A stretch of 64,000 bases of DNA, from NCBI RefSeq assembly GCF_003576645.1, contig NC_044920.1, positions 18,619,482 to 18,683,481 on the forward strand, given 5' to 3'. The translations under genes were made by a program, and so were the position numbers. Source of the DNA: Ipomoea triloba. Its lineage: Eukaryota; Streptophyta; Magnoliopsida; Solanales; Convolvulaceae. This document shows positions 1 through 9,524 of this stretch, in pieces. The notes under the pieces are model-generated. The model ran no database searches and was not told the DNA's origin. It saw only the letters and a list, made by a program, of their open reading frames with translations. Positions within the stretch are counted from its first letter, which is position 1. Every line of letters starts with the position of its first letter.

Positions 1-11
1 GCTAGCATGAT

Positions 12-165
12 CGAGAAGAGCCTGTCAACATAGCCATAGACGACTGCCTAACAAACCAATTACCGAGTTTTCATAGCTACAATGATTGCTGTAATGCTGA
101 TAACCATTAGTAGGGCGTTAGGCAAGTCATCCTTGGCTACAAAACGAGGCGTTTCTCTTCACGAG
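12..165 (-). ncRNA. MIR169: MIR169 precursor hairpin, copy 1 (most 3')
   Basis: On the minus strand positions 139 down to 119 read UAGCCAAGGAUGACUUGCC followed by UA. This matches the miR169h-n type mature sequence except possibly at the last base. The opposite arm (about 34-56) contains the star-like GGCAGTCGTCTATGGCTA, so the region folds into a stem with the mature RNA on the 5' arm, as in known MIR169 genes. The loop is longer than in the two sister copies. miR169 is known to guide cleavage of NF-YA (HAP2) transcription factor mRNAs and responds to drought and nitrogen. The mature sequence and pairing arm are seen directly; expression is inferred. Confidence 0.85.
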
Positions 166-249
166 AGGCCTCTCTACCGTTATAACCACTCATCATTTCC
201 CAATACCATGTAGATTGTTGCTGTTTCAGTAGAGAGAAGAGGACTGGCA

Positions 250-372
250 TGATCTAGAAGAGCCTATCGGGTAGCTAAGGACAACTGCCTAGCAAACCAA
301 ACACGCGGTTTGGAAGAGCGCTAAGCGCTAGGCAAGTCATCCTTGGCTACAAAACGAGGCATTTCTCTTCAT
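250..372 (-). ncRNA. MIR169: MIR169 precursor hairpin, copy 2
   Basis: The mature miR169 lies at 349 down to 329 on the minus strand, identical to copy 1. The star arm is at 271-290 (GGCAGTTGTCCTTAGCTAC on the minus strand). The arms pair over about 24 bp, and the loop holds a smaller hairpin (CCAAAC/GGTTTGG) and the palindrome AGCGCTAAGCGCT. The stem extends outward through the AGAAGAGCCT / AGGCATTTCTCT flanks. The copy starts 242 bp after copy 1 and 197 bp before copy 3, so the cluster arose by tandem duplication of the hairpin with its flanks. Confidence 0.88.
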
Positions 373-446
373 GAGAGGCCTCTCTACCATTGTTTCCCAA
401 ATACCATGTAGATTGTTGCTGTTTCAGTAGAGAGAAGAGGACTGGC

Positions 447-570
447 ATGATCGAGAAGAGCCTATCGGGTAGCTAAGAACAACTGCCTAGCAAACCAAAC
501 ACGCGGTTTGGAAGAGCGCTAAGCGCTAGGCAAGTCATCCTTGGCTACTAAACGAGGCGTTTCTCTTCAT
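447..570 (-). ncRNA. MIR169: MIR169 precursor hairpin, copy 3 (promoter-proximal)
   Basis: The mature miR169 lies at 547 down to 527 on the minus strand, identical to the other two. The star arm is near 469-488 and the loop is identical to copy 2. This copy is nearest to the minus-strand TATA box at 642-649, so one primary transcript could contain copies 3, 2 and 1 in that order. Arabidopsis also has paired MIR169 genes of this h-n type (known). A polycistronic transcript here is an inference. Confidence 0.87.
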
Positions 571-641
571 GCAAGGCCACTCTTTCTTGTTATCCCTTCA
601 CCATCTTGTGTGTTCTGATGGAAAATTGTTGCACAAAACTG

Positions 642-649
642 TATTTATA
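642..649 (-). promoter_or_regulatory. TATA box of the MIR169 cluster
   Basis: The minus strand reads CACTATAAATACAG here, a near-perfect plant TATA box. Transcription would start about 30 bp downstream (around 610), some 40 bp before the first hairpin, which is a normal spacing for a plant MIR gene. Confidence 0.55.
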
Positions 650-1454
650 GTGATCTGAAACTGACACTTCAGCCAAGTTGACTACTTTTCTGCTCTTATC
701 ATCTCTGCACATGCTCTAATTCCATATGAATATATGCCTTCAAGTTGAGCTCTGCAACGGCCATATCTAGCGCGTGCTCACGAAAAACAATTGACATTTT
801 TGTGTTGAAATCTGTTAAGAGTCCTATATAACAAATATAATAGAGAACGTATGAGTTTATAATGTCATAAGTTAGACTAGCTAATTGATTGGATTCAATC
901 TTTTAGTATGGTTTGACCTATGTGCATTATAACCTAGTTGAGTGACCTTGACCTGTGGCAGATAGCTTAGACACACAAATATCTCATAAATGACAAAAAA
1001 CAATGGAAGGTTGTAAAATCATGAGTTCTAGCTCACTAGCCGCTTGTTGAATCTTTGAAAGTTCATCACATTTGTGAAGGATGTTCACTGTAATTGCTAT
1101 GGATATTCATCATGCTCATTGTTTTTTTAAAGTAATTATTTGTTTGCTGGTTTTACAGTAATGTTTCACAACGTTTTTTGAATAATGTTTATTGGTGGTC
1201 ATATTACTGTGTGAGATGATGAGGTTCATATTATCTTCACTTTGGTTCCCCACAAAATGCTTCTTTGCATTCTTCAATAAGCATTTATGAATTTTAAGTT
1301 GACATTCCCCATTCCTTCAACTATGGATAAGGGATATATTCCTACTTGGACATATATTGCAGGACCAAGAATAATTTATAGACAAGGCAACTTTGGCTTT
1401 GCGTCAAAACTTGGGGTTGGATTTAGGATAATCCAACCAATTTGGTCATGACTA
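650..1454. other. Non-coding, presumptive upstream region of the MIR169 cluster
   Basis: No long reading frame and no repeat that I recognise. It lies upstream of the minus-strand TATA box and would hold the cluster's regulatory sequences. I cannot name specific elements with confidence. Confidence 0.4.
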
Positions 1455-1602
1455 GGATAACAAGGCAGGGTTTACTCTGCGGACACCCTCGAATAGTAAG
1501 CCTAAGAAAGTCAACATTGCCCCCACTGAGGCTCGAACCTATAACCTCCCACTTGGGCGAATTACTTCATGCCGCTTAACCACAAGGCCTTTGGCATATG
1601 AA
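1455..1602 (-). mobile_element. SINE (tRNA-derived) with A and B boxes
   Basis: On the minus strand there is an A-box-like TGGTTAAGCGG (1572-1582) followed about 33 bp later by a B box GGTTCGAGCCTC (1528-1539), the internal RNA polymerase III promoter layout. The same B-box block occurs at 2829-2840, 8422-8433 and, in the other orientation, 5758-5768. That marks a dispersed SINE family rather than a tRNA gene. No cloverleaf is present. The 3' limit is uncertain. Confidence 0.6.
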
Positions 1603-2319
1603 GACTCTAATTAATGTTTAAAAAAAACAAAAAACAAATCAAGATTTTATGTCAAATGAGATTTATGCTGACCCTAGTAAATTTAATCCTTGCAAAATAC
1701 TATAAATTATTGACAAATTAAGAAGATAAATTTGGAAATTGGGTATAAATCCCAAGGTATTACGAAGAAATCATGATCATGACATAGGCTAAATTATATT
1801 ATTGAACATTGAGAAACGTTCATTCTTAATATACCAAATGCTCATTTTTAGGTAGTACATTAAAAATTAAATTAAAAGTGAGCTTGTAGTATCTAAAAAC
1901 ATAATAAATGTGAATGAAGGTTTTACCCCTCATTTATGTTCGTTTTTTCCGTTAAGTTTTTTTTTTTTTTTTGTACATTATGCTATAAAAGTTGTATTAC
2001 ATAATATTTTGGACAAATATACCCCTACCGTTATAACTTCCGTTATCTTTTCCACTATCGTTACTATGCACATGCATCCACCATATATTTTCTTATCTTC
2101 TTCAATAATAATAATAATAATAATAATAATATACACATTAAATATTAGACTTATATGTTGGTTATTTTTTAAAATATAAATATCCAATTTATAAAATATT
2201 TTACATTATTATTATTATTATTATTTACTATATTAAAATTTAAATAAATTTAAAATTTTAATACAAAATAATAATATTGGGCACATATTTTTTGCGCATC
2301 GCGCATAAGAAAAAGTAGT
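1603..2319. other. AT-rich intergenic sequence with trinucleotide microsatellites
   Basis: Very AT-rich. It has a (AAT)n run near 2106-2131 and a (ATT)n run near 2205-2225. Short reading frames here are low-complexity products. No gene seen. Confidence 0.6.
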
Positions 2320-2467
2320 ATTAAAAATAAACCTTGTGATAAGGAATATTTCCTAGGCTTGCTTACCTATACGTACCGCAAACCTGCTTGGTATATTAAA
2401 AATAAACCTTGTGATAATAAGGAATATTTCCTTGTCTTGCTTACTTATACCTACCGCATACATGCTC
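2320..2467 (+). repeat. Direct duplication, about 74-bp unit
   Basis: Two adjacent copies start at 2320 and 2394. Both contain ATTAAAAATAAACCTTGTGATA, an AGGAATATTTCCT palindrome, and CTTGCTTAC...TACCGCA. They differ by a few substitutions and a 3-bp indel. Confidence 0.75.
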
Positions 2468-2657
2468 GGTATTCGGTTAAGTTATCGAGAAGAACTATTC
2501 TCCACCATTACCGACCTTAAAGTCGATCAACCTGACCTGAGATAAAGGACCGAGCAAGAGCTTAGCTAGCGGCAGTATTTTCCTGCCTTGAGATCTGCCC
2601 CGACCACCTTAGAGCGGGATGAACCATCTGATCCTCTCCACTTAGAAAACTAAGCCA

Positions 2658-2658
<1 letters not shown>

Positions 2659-2689
<31 letters not shown>

Positions 2690-2690
2690 N

Positions 2691-2723
<33 letters not shown>
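2659..2723. repeat. (AT)n microsatellite with one unresolved base
   Basis: Uninterrupted alternating TA with an N at 2690, probably a collapsed or unresolved repeat. Confidence 0.9.
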
Positions 2724-2738
<15 letters not shown>

Positions 2739-2853
2739 GAGTACTACTGATTCTGTTACAATGTAGTATCTGTTCATAGCTACTTTCTCAACCTACTGAA
2801 GCACAACGAGTCAAGAGTTGCCTCCACTGAGGCTCGAACCCACTCCCATCATC
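2724..2853 (-). mobile_element. 5'-truncated SINE with poly(A) tail
   Basis: The minus strand carries the B box GGTTCGAGCCTC (2829-2840), then a body homologous to the SINE at 8330-8463 (CTCAACCTACTGAAGCA, TGAGTACTACTGA on the plus strand). It ends in a poly(A) run, seen as the T run at about 2722-2738. The A box is missing. The tail abuts the (AT)n microsatellite, a common fate of SINE tails. Confidence 0.7.
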
Positions 2854-2855
2854 CA

Positions 2856-2916
2856 TATATATGTATGTATGTATATATATATATGTATGTATGTGTATAT
2901 ATATGTATGTATGTAT
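2856..2916. repeat. (ATGT)n/(AT)n compound microsatellite
   Basis: Mixed ATGT and AT units immediately beside the truncated SINE. No gene in the flanking 2917-3200, which is unremarkable AT-rich sequence. Confidence 0.8.
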
Positions 2917-3199
2917 CAAAAGATAAAATTGATGGATGGACAAGAGGCGTAGCAAGAAGCTAAAAGGTAATTCCTTCAAATCTTAGGATCAACATTTTGT
3001 TTTGAAAAGAAAATAAAGAATATTTGAGAAGAAGAATATTAACCAATGAGTTAATATGGATCAAGGGTTAGAATATTGAGCATGAACATCAAGGTTTAAT
3101 GTTTGAACCCTTATATGATCTATTTATTTTTGAAGCCATCAGGATGATCAAAATTCAAAACAAATACAAACTGGAATGGAAATCTCACGTCCCCTGGGA

Positions 3200-4631
3200 T
3201 AATAATTCAAAAATTCAATATTAATTTTTGGAGGCAAAATTCGAATTAATCTGATGAAGACCAACTTGGAGCTGTCGTTGAATTTTTTGGTGATATAATT
3301 TATGCTCAAGCAAGAATCACCGGAGGAAATATTTTGAAGAGATCAACTTGACATATCAGAAGAAGAATTTGCAAAGTCAAGTGTTCACACTTGAAAAGTC
3401 AAAATTGGTGGCTATCTTGATAAGAAAATTCAATTCAAGATCTGTTGAAGACAATTGGACGAATGGGCTACCTACAATTTGAGTAAAGACAAAGGCCAAT
3501 TTCAAATTCATCTGACACAGGCCATGAAGAGCTGCTCATCAAGTTGGCAAATTATTTCAAGATTCAAAATGGACGATCAGGTTTGATAGATCCACAATGG
3601 GTAGATAGCTTCTTCAAGCTATAAATACCCATGAAGACTTGAAGACAAGCACCTCTCCACCTCACTCATTTTATAACGAATCTGAGCTATCATTTCAAAG
3701 AGAAAAATTGAGTGACTGCAAGAATTGAGCTTTACACGTGAGAAATCAAGTCTGAGAGAGAAGAAATATTTTCTTGTAAAATCCATATCTACTTTGTGTA
3801 GAAAAAGGGAGAGTAGCGAGTGAGACTTGTGAAATCCTAGTTGAGTATAGCTTTGTGCGGCATACTCGGAATGAGTGTAGCTTTGTGCGAGACACTCAGA
3901 AGACTAAATGTAGCTAGGTGCAAAACACTTGGTTGGTGTAGGAGTGTAGCTGGGTGCGAGATGCTCGGGAGCGTGGCTTTGTGCGAGACGCTCAAGATTG
4001 AGTGTAGCTTTGTGCGAGACACTCGGAAGTGTTGGGTTGGCACTGCTCACTATTGTATCTGGGTGATTGAAGATAGTGAAAACCCTCCTTGGAGTGAAAG
4101 GATGAGAGTAGAGTAGGAGTATTACACCACCTCCGAACCACTATAAATCTCTTTGTCTCTTTACTTTACTTGCATCATATTTATTCTTGCATGCATATTT
4201 CGTACTAACCTATCAACTAATTTATTCATCTGGGTCTTGCAATTCATGCGTGTGCATGCATAGCATTTCATTGCATATTTTATTCTAAGTCTTCATATTC
4301 CTAGTGCATGTTCTGATCATTTCAATTTCCTTAAGCTTATTCACTATTCCTGCACTATTCACTCACTATTCCTTACTATTCACTTACTATTCACATTTAC
4401 TTTTTAGTAAGGAATTCCTCCTGATTCATATAAAGTCATTTACTCTTAACTCTTCATATCTGATTGATTTATTATAGCACTTTACGTACTATTATTCCGC
4501 TGCGAACTCTAAGTTGTTTATTTGCTTTATGCTTGCTACATAGAGTTGAAATTACCAAAGTGTTATAATTTTTGAAATTGTTGAAAAGTCTATTCACCCT
4601 CCTCTAGACTTTTCCCACCCAATCGAGACCA

Positions 4632-4634
<3 letters not shown>
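3200..4634 (+). mobile_element. Long LTR of a Copia-type retrotransposon (solo or fragment)
   Basis: The segment is homologous in reverse to the well-delimited solo LTR at 42,616-44,814. Shared blocks include TATGCTCAAGCAAGA, AAAGTCAAGTGTTCACACT, a TATA box (3620-3627), a tandem GAGTGTAGCTTTGTGCGAGA array and the end GACTTTTCCC...GACCAACA at 4634. No primer-binding site follows the end; a (CA)n run does, so no internal domain is attached. The start near 3200 is only approximate because the two copies diverge upstream. Confidence 0.65.
3838..4030 (+). repeat. LTR-internal minisatellite (about 28-bp units)
   Basis: Six to seven degenerate units of the type GAGTGTAGCTTTGTGCGAGA followed by CACTCGGA. 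It sits about 220 bp downstream of the LTR TATA box, so it would be in the transcribed part of the LTR. The same array occurs in the reverse-oriented LTR at 43,255-43,500. Confidence 0.8.
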
Positions 4635-4663
<29 letters not shown>

Positions 4664-4664
4664 T
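4635..4664. repeat. (CA)n microsatellite
   Basis: About 15 CA units abutting the LTR end. Confidence 0.9.
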
Positions 4665-4845
4665 TAAGGTATAAAAGTATAATTGCAAAATATTAGTATA
4701 ATTATCTAATAATTATTATGGTAAGTAAAGAATTAATTGCACATGTATTAGTATAATTGACTAATAATTATTATGTCAATTAAGCAAATAATTACACGAA
4801 TATTTGTATAATTACAATTAAACATGGGTCATTGAATTTTTTTTT

Positions 4846-5215
4846 TGAAAGCCAACAAAAACGCATATATTAACTCATCAAAAGGTTCAAAAACAATGGA
4901 GGAGAATCTCTCCAAATAGAGCGAGTGGTAACAGCACCCTCGACCTTAGCTAAAGCATGGGCTACCCGATTGGCATCCCTGCTAACAAAACTAATAGAAC
5001 AACCGGGAATAGATGAAATTAACTGTAAACAAGTCTGGACCACATAACCAACATACGAACGAGCTATAACCTTGTGGTGAAGATTTAGAACAAGTTACTG
5101 ACAATCTGAGAAGACAATGACATCTGAAAAATCGTGCTCCTTTAACCAAGATAACGCCTCTCGAACTGCTATGGCTTCTGCTAACATAGGATCCTGAGTC
5201 GTTGGATTTATTTTT
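4846..5215 (-). pseudogene. LINE 3' end: RNase H domain fragment with poly(A)
   Basis: The minus strand encodes the C-terminal RNase H-like domain of a plant LINE ORF2. Recognisable pieces are MLAEAIAVREALSWL, then VIVFSDCQ, LVLNLHHK, and SFVSRDANRVAHALAK near the end. One in-frame stop follows SDCQ. The coding part ends near 4866 and is followed on the minus strand by a short A run (4838-4848), the expected poly(A) tail. Everything upstream (endonuclease, reverse transcriptase) is missing, as expected for 5'-truncated LINE insertion. Confidence 0.85.
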
Positions 5216-5713
5216 ATAATAATTACAATTAATTCATTCAGATATAGAGGAGAAGGAAAAAAGTAAAGGCGATATAGTGAAAAAAATATACTTACAATGT
5301 GTTTGATTCATGGAATAGGTCGAGAATGAAATACAATTCCCAGGAGTAGGCATATTCCATTGTTTGTTTTGTCCTTTTATTCCTGAGAATAACATTACTG
5401 GGAATGAGCTATTCCCTTTGTAGGGGGAATAGCAATTCCTAGGGAACCTCCTGGTATTAGTTATTCCTAAGTATCTGGAATAGCTTTTATACTATAATAC
5501 TGAAAATACCCTTTTGTAATATTTATTTATATAAACTTACAACTAGATTCAAATTGTTTGCCCTTTATTAGAACTCATTATGTTTAGTGAATCAAAAGGT
5601 AGACAATAATTAAATTTCAGAACACATCTTTGATTTCATTTTATGAATGACATGATAATCAAGGTGATCCAATTAAATTTAAATCACAGTTCAAGTAATT
5701 ATATCAAACTTTA
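5216..5713. other. AT-rich spacer with a possible MITE fragment
   Basis: Around 5297-5480 the sequence is built of repeated TATTCC/GGAATA words (for example GGAATGAGCTATTCC) next to a TGTGTTTGATTCATGG start. This resembles the ends of plant Tourist-like MITEs. I could not find a matching opposite terminus. No gene seen. Confidence 0.3.
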
Positions 5714-5775
5714 TGGTCAAGCGGCATGAATTGACTCTCCCAAATGGGAGGTCATAAGTTCGGGTCTCAGTGGAG
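5714..5775 (+). mobile_element. SINE head fragment
   Basis: A-box-like TGGTCAAGCGG (5714-5724) and B-box-like GTTCGGGTCTC (5758-5768), then CAGTGGAG as in the other SINE copies. The body is missing. The next ~110 bp hold nothing recognisable. Confidence 0.5.
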
Positions 5776-5884
5776 AAAGTATATATGGACATATAATTTA
5801 GCAATTTCAACATCGAATACAAGTAGATCTATTAATGAGTGCAACTTCATAAAAGAGATAGATCACAAGTTCAAACGTGCACCT

Positions 5885-6258
5885 ATTGAATAATGCGGAA
5901 GCGAATAAATTATAGAAGTTAAAGAATATAAAATGAAGAAAATTATATAAATAGCTAACAAGGGAAAATATAAAATATATATATATATTTAATCTCTCAA
6001 AAGAGAGTTACACAAGGAATATATATATATATATATGCGTGAGGATAATAAAAAGAGGAAGAAGGAATGAATTCAATATTGATGCATGAATGAGTGATTT
6101 ATAAAGCAAATGAGGATGATATTTATACTAAGCAAATGAGAGAAAAACACACTGAAAAAGGAGAACATGTGCTTATGTGCGACAGTTGGGCAGATCGTGG
6201 ATGGAGTGTGGTGAGTGGTCTACATGAATGCATGAATTCAATTTGAGCCATAATCTCC
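5885..6258 (-). repeat. 3' LTR remnant of the outer Copia element
   Basis: Shares long blocks with 16,445-16,855, for example AATAATGCGGAAGCGAATAA, GAGGAAGAAGGAATGAATTC and GCAGATCGTGGA. It has a much shorter (AT)n core, and the first ~15 bp and the terminal TGTTAGA are lost. A minus-strand polypurine stretch precedes it. Confidence 0.8.
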
Positions 6259-6299
6259 ACCTTGGATCAAATTTATTGTAGAACAATTGGAACAGCCAA

Positions 6300-6960
6300 C
6301 ACAACTCAAACATTGTTTGAACTTAGAAAATCGGTAGAGGCTTGGTAAGCAGCCAACCACTTGGACGAGTTGGCACAGGAAATAGCCTTAGAATAACAGG
6401 ATGGATCACCATCAAACTCCTGTGCAACTTAAAGTGCATAAGCAACCAAGTGGGTTTTATCATCACTAGTAGCATACCTAGCAGGTTTTTTAATTGTCCT
6501 CCTAGGCCGATCTTGAGCAATAGAATACTCTCATTGTGGCTTGACGAGAGGTGCGGTACTAGTAGATGTATCATCTTTAGTATTACCATCACTGGTAGTA
6601 ATACTATCAGTAGGTCTGAACTCAAACTCCACATTCTCTCCAGTACTCTGCATATCACCTATACTGGGAACAACACAATCTTTTCCAGGAGAAAGTAGTG
6701 CATTTTCATCAAAAGTGATATCTCGACTTAGAATGATCTTGTGAGAATCAGGAAAACATAGACGATACCCTTTTGACTCAGAAGCATAACCAAGGAAACT
6801 GCATTTGACAGCTCTAGGGTTTAATTTACCTGTATTGGAATGAGCATATGCAGGACATCCAAAAACTCTTACGACAGAGTAGTCAAGAGGATTACCTGAC
6901 CAAACATTCTCTGGAATTTTGAAATCGAGAGATGAATGTGGTGTAACATTTTTCCATTAA
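6300..6960 (-). pseudogene. Copia pol fragment (integrase C-terminus and linker)
   Basis: Minus-strand translation gives the Copia hallmark VRVFGCPAYAH followed by KLNPRAVKCSFLGYASESKG and an acidic/serine-rich linker. Then comes a run typical of the start of the reverse transcriptase region (HLVAYALSC...DPSCYSKAI). The reading frame breaks and stops before any reverse transcriptase catalytic motif. It is the continuation of the integrase interrupted at about 13,090; roughly 60 residues are missing between the two pieces. Confidence 0.75.
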
Positions 6961-6962
6961 GG

Positions 6963-7290
6963 AAAAATAATTTTGGTGCAAGTTATGGCTTTCAATGACC
7001 ATTATGTGGTGCCATAATTAGAGAATGTAACGGTTGTAACGGAAACCGTTACAAAGCCTATATTGATGGCATATGGGTTATATAAGCAAGGGTCCCCACT
7101 GCTCAGGTTACAGTCTTTTGACATTATTCATACACCATTTATATTGAACCTGAGAGCAAGTGGGAGACATAGCACTACATCAACACTCAGAAAACTACTA
7201 AGGCAATCTACATCACCTACAGCAGAATCAAAGGCAATTTCAAAGAACAACTATGGCCGGAGGTTAGTCATATGATTCAATTGATCTTAC
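6963..7290 (+). repeat. 5' LTR of the inner Copia element
   Basis: Bounded on the right by TTACA plus a primer-binding site. It contains the palindromic AACGGTTGTAACGGAAACCGTTAC and a TATA box. The left limit is set by the last recognisable outer-element codons, so it is approximate. Confidence 0.6.
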
Positions 7291-7336
7291 ATTTGGTATC
7301 AGAGCCTGCAAATCTCTGCCTAGTTGTTTATATTGC

Positions 7337-7338
<2 letters not shown>

Positions 7339-7396
<58 letters not shown>
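7339..7396. repeat. (AT)n microsatellite
   Basis: Pure TA run 35 bp after the primer-binding site of the inner Copia element. Confidence 0.9.
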
Positions 7397-7398
<2 letters not shown>

Positions 7399-7399
7399 T

Positions 7400-9524
7400 T
7401 TTCAGAATAAGATATGTAATATGTTTTCTCGAAAATCTGTATGCCTGTATGAATGCATATGAGTGTGCCTATGTATTCTGTTTAGTAGATATTTTGAATA
7501 ATATATACAAATTTTTGCATAAATATTTGTATATATGTTTGTGTTTTTCGAGCGACTTCGATCGGCGATCGTGAAGGATCGGATGGTCGCCAGTGCGTCT
7601 CCCATTTTCGGAGACTTTGGTCGCCATTGGGCGGCGACACAGCGAACTTAAAAAAAAAACCTGGACTTCAGATTGGTTCGTCGATTTTCGAACTTCGATT
7701 TGACGATCAGGTCTGGAGACCATGATGGTGAACGGTGAGGCTAGCAGGTGTAGGCGACGGACACTGGAGGCGTTGAGGCGAGAATGCGTGGGCAGGCTGG
7801 GCTTCCCATTTTTTGCTCGCCGATGTCTCTCTCTCTCTCAGCCTACTAGTGCGGCTGGGAACGGCGGAGGAATGGCGGCGTTGGGTCTCGGGTGAGGGTG
7901 GCGAGCGGCGGTGCTCCAGGCGATCTCTCTCCCTCCGTCTTCTGGCGATCTCTTTCCCTCTTCCGGCACTGGGTCTCCCTCTCTCCTTTTCTTGCGTTGA
8001 TCTGTACCAGCTAGGTTTTGGTTTTATCTGAAGTAGCTGATAGGGAATGTTGGGCCGGTTCTGTAGAATGGGCCTGTCCCATTCTATTTAAAAAATAGTT
8101 TTTGGGCATGTGCTTCTTTTTTATTAATTCTTTAGTTATTATATTTTTTGGGCCTGCAATTTACTTTGATCTATTTGTTTATATTATTTTTATTCAATAT
8201 GCAATTTGTTTTGAAAATTATATAGTCTTTAAAATGAAATTTTCATTCACGTTGCAAATTGAATTTAAATTTTATTATTTAATATGTTCATGTATTAAAT
8301 TGCGATATTGTTTGTGCAATTTGTTGTTTTTTGAGTACTACTGACTCTGTTACAATATCTTATCTATTCATAGCTATTTTTTCAACCTACTGAAGCATAA
8401 AGAGTCACATCGCCATCCACTGAGGCTCGAACCCACTCCCTTCCAAGTGGGAGTGTAAACCGGGTGCAATTTGTTGTTTAATATGGAGTTTATGTCTTTG
8501 TAATATGCGTATTATGTCCAATAAGCATAATATTTAGTCCTTTAATTATGCAATTTATATTTATGCCTTAGAAAAGCATTTTTAGGAATTAGTGAAATTC
8601 CTTAGGATATTGGACTTTAGCATATTGCATAGTACATAAGGTTTAGTACAACTAGATAGTGCCTCAAGATTAGCACATTAAGCGTATATAGTAGTGCATA
8701 AGGTTTAGAACAATTGCAGTAGTGCCTAAAGATTAGCACATTAAGTTCAAAAGTTCACCTATCCTTAAAGCCTTTTTCCAAACCGTGAACATCAAAGTTT
8801 TAAATAAAACCTTCAGAACAAGTATGCTATATTGTGAAATTGCATGACCCGGGGAAAGTTTCTTGGGAAGAAAACTAGAAAAGTCAATGTGTTACTGGTT
8901 CCCTTGAAATCCTACTCTGTCTAAGGAGTTGGTTTTTAATGGGCCTTAGCCCAACCAACTTTCCTGGGAGTATACTTGGGAATTACATGTCATGTTAATT
9001 GTATAATCTGTTTTTCCTTTTCATAAAATCTATGCCGATGCGATAGTACAATTTTTAGTTAATTAAGAAGTAGCCACAACATCCGTAATTTAATTAATAT
9101 TGTACATTAAGTTTTTCCCAAATCTCATAAAGTTTAGGCATAAATTGTGATTAATTATACTTAATATAATGAAATTTAGCCCACATGCAATTTTGTTATA
9201 TTTGAATGATTGATTATGTTAAAATACCAACCTATGACCATAATTTAGCACACATGCAATTATGTGTCGGCATATAGTTTTTGGTAGTTTTTAACATTGA
9301 GAATAGAAATTCAACCTTGTACCCATCTCATTTCTGTTCTAAAAAGTTTTTCAAGGTCCTTTTTGCGCAAAAATTTAGCCCATGGGAAATTTTTATGGCA
9401 TTTGGATCTAGGACATGCATCATTTATATTGGTAATGTATGCAATTCAATTCTATTTATGCCTCAAAAAATTCTAATCCAAACCTTTTACCTTTATAGCA
9501 TCTCAATCCGTTACTCACACAGAT
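7400..9524 (+). other. Leader of the inner Copia element
   Basis: Long untranslated leader. It begins with a GC-richer part (7550-8030, CGATCGGCGATCG, CT repeats) and continues AT-rich. It contains one SINE (8330-8463). The blocks GCACATTAAG and AGTGCATAAGGTTTAG are repeated at 8630-8745. No gene of its own seen. Confidence 0.5.
8330..8463 (-). mobile_element. SINE insertion with perfect 16-bp target-site duplication
   Basis: Minus-strand SINE with B box GGTTCGAGCCTC (8422-8433) and a T run on the plus strand marking its short poly(A) end. It is flanked by exact copies of GTGCAATTTGTTGTTT at 8314-8329 and 8464-8479. The A box is absent, so it is 5'-truncated. It inserted after the host Copia element was already in place. 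Confidence 0.88.

Noticed and set aside
243..262. miR167-like word GCATGATCTAG next to the MIR169 repeats
   Set aside because: Matches only about ten bases, no pairing arm, and belongs to the flank of the MIR169 unit.
1528..1582. tRNA gene (A and B boxes)
   Set aside because: No cloverleaf arms or anticodon loop; the box pair recurs in several truncated copies with poly(A), so it is a SINE.
3838..4030. CRISPR-like regular array
   Set aside because: Units are contiguous and degenerate without unique spacers, lie in a plant LTR, and recur in a second LTR.
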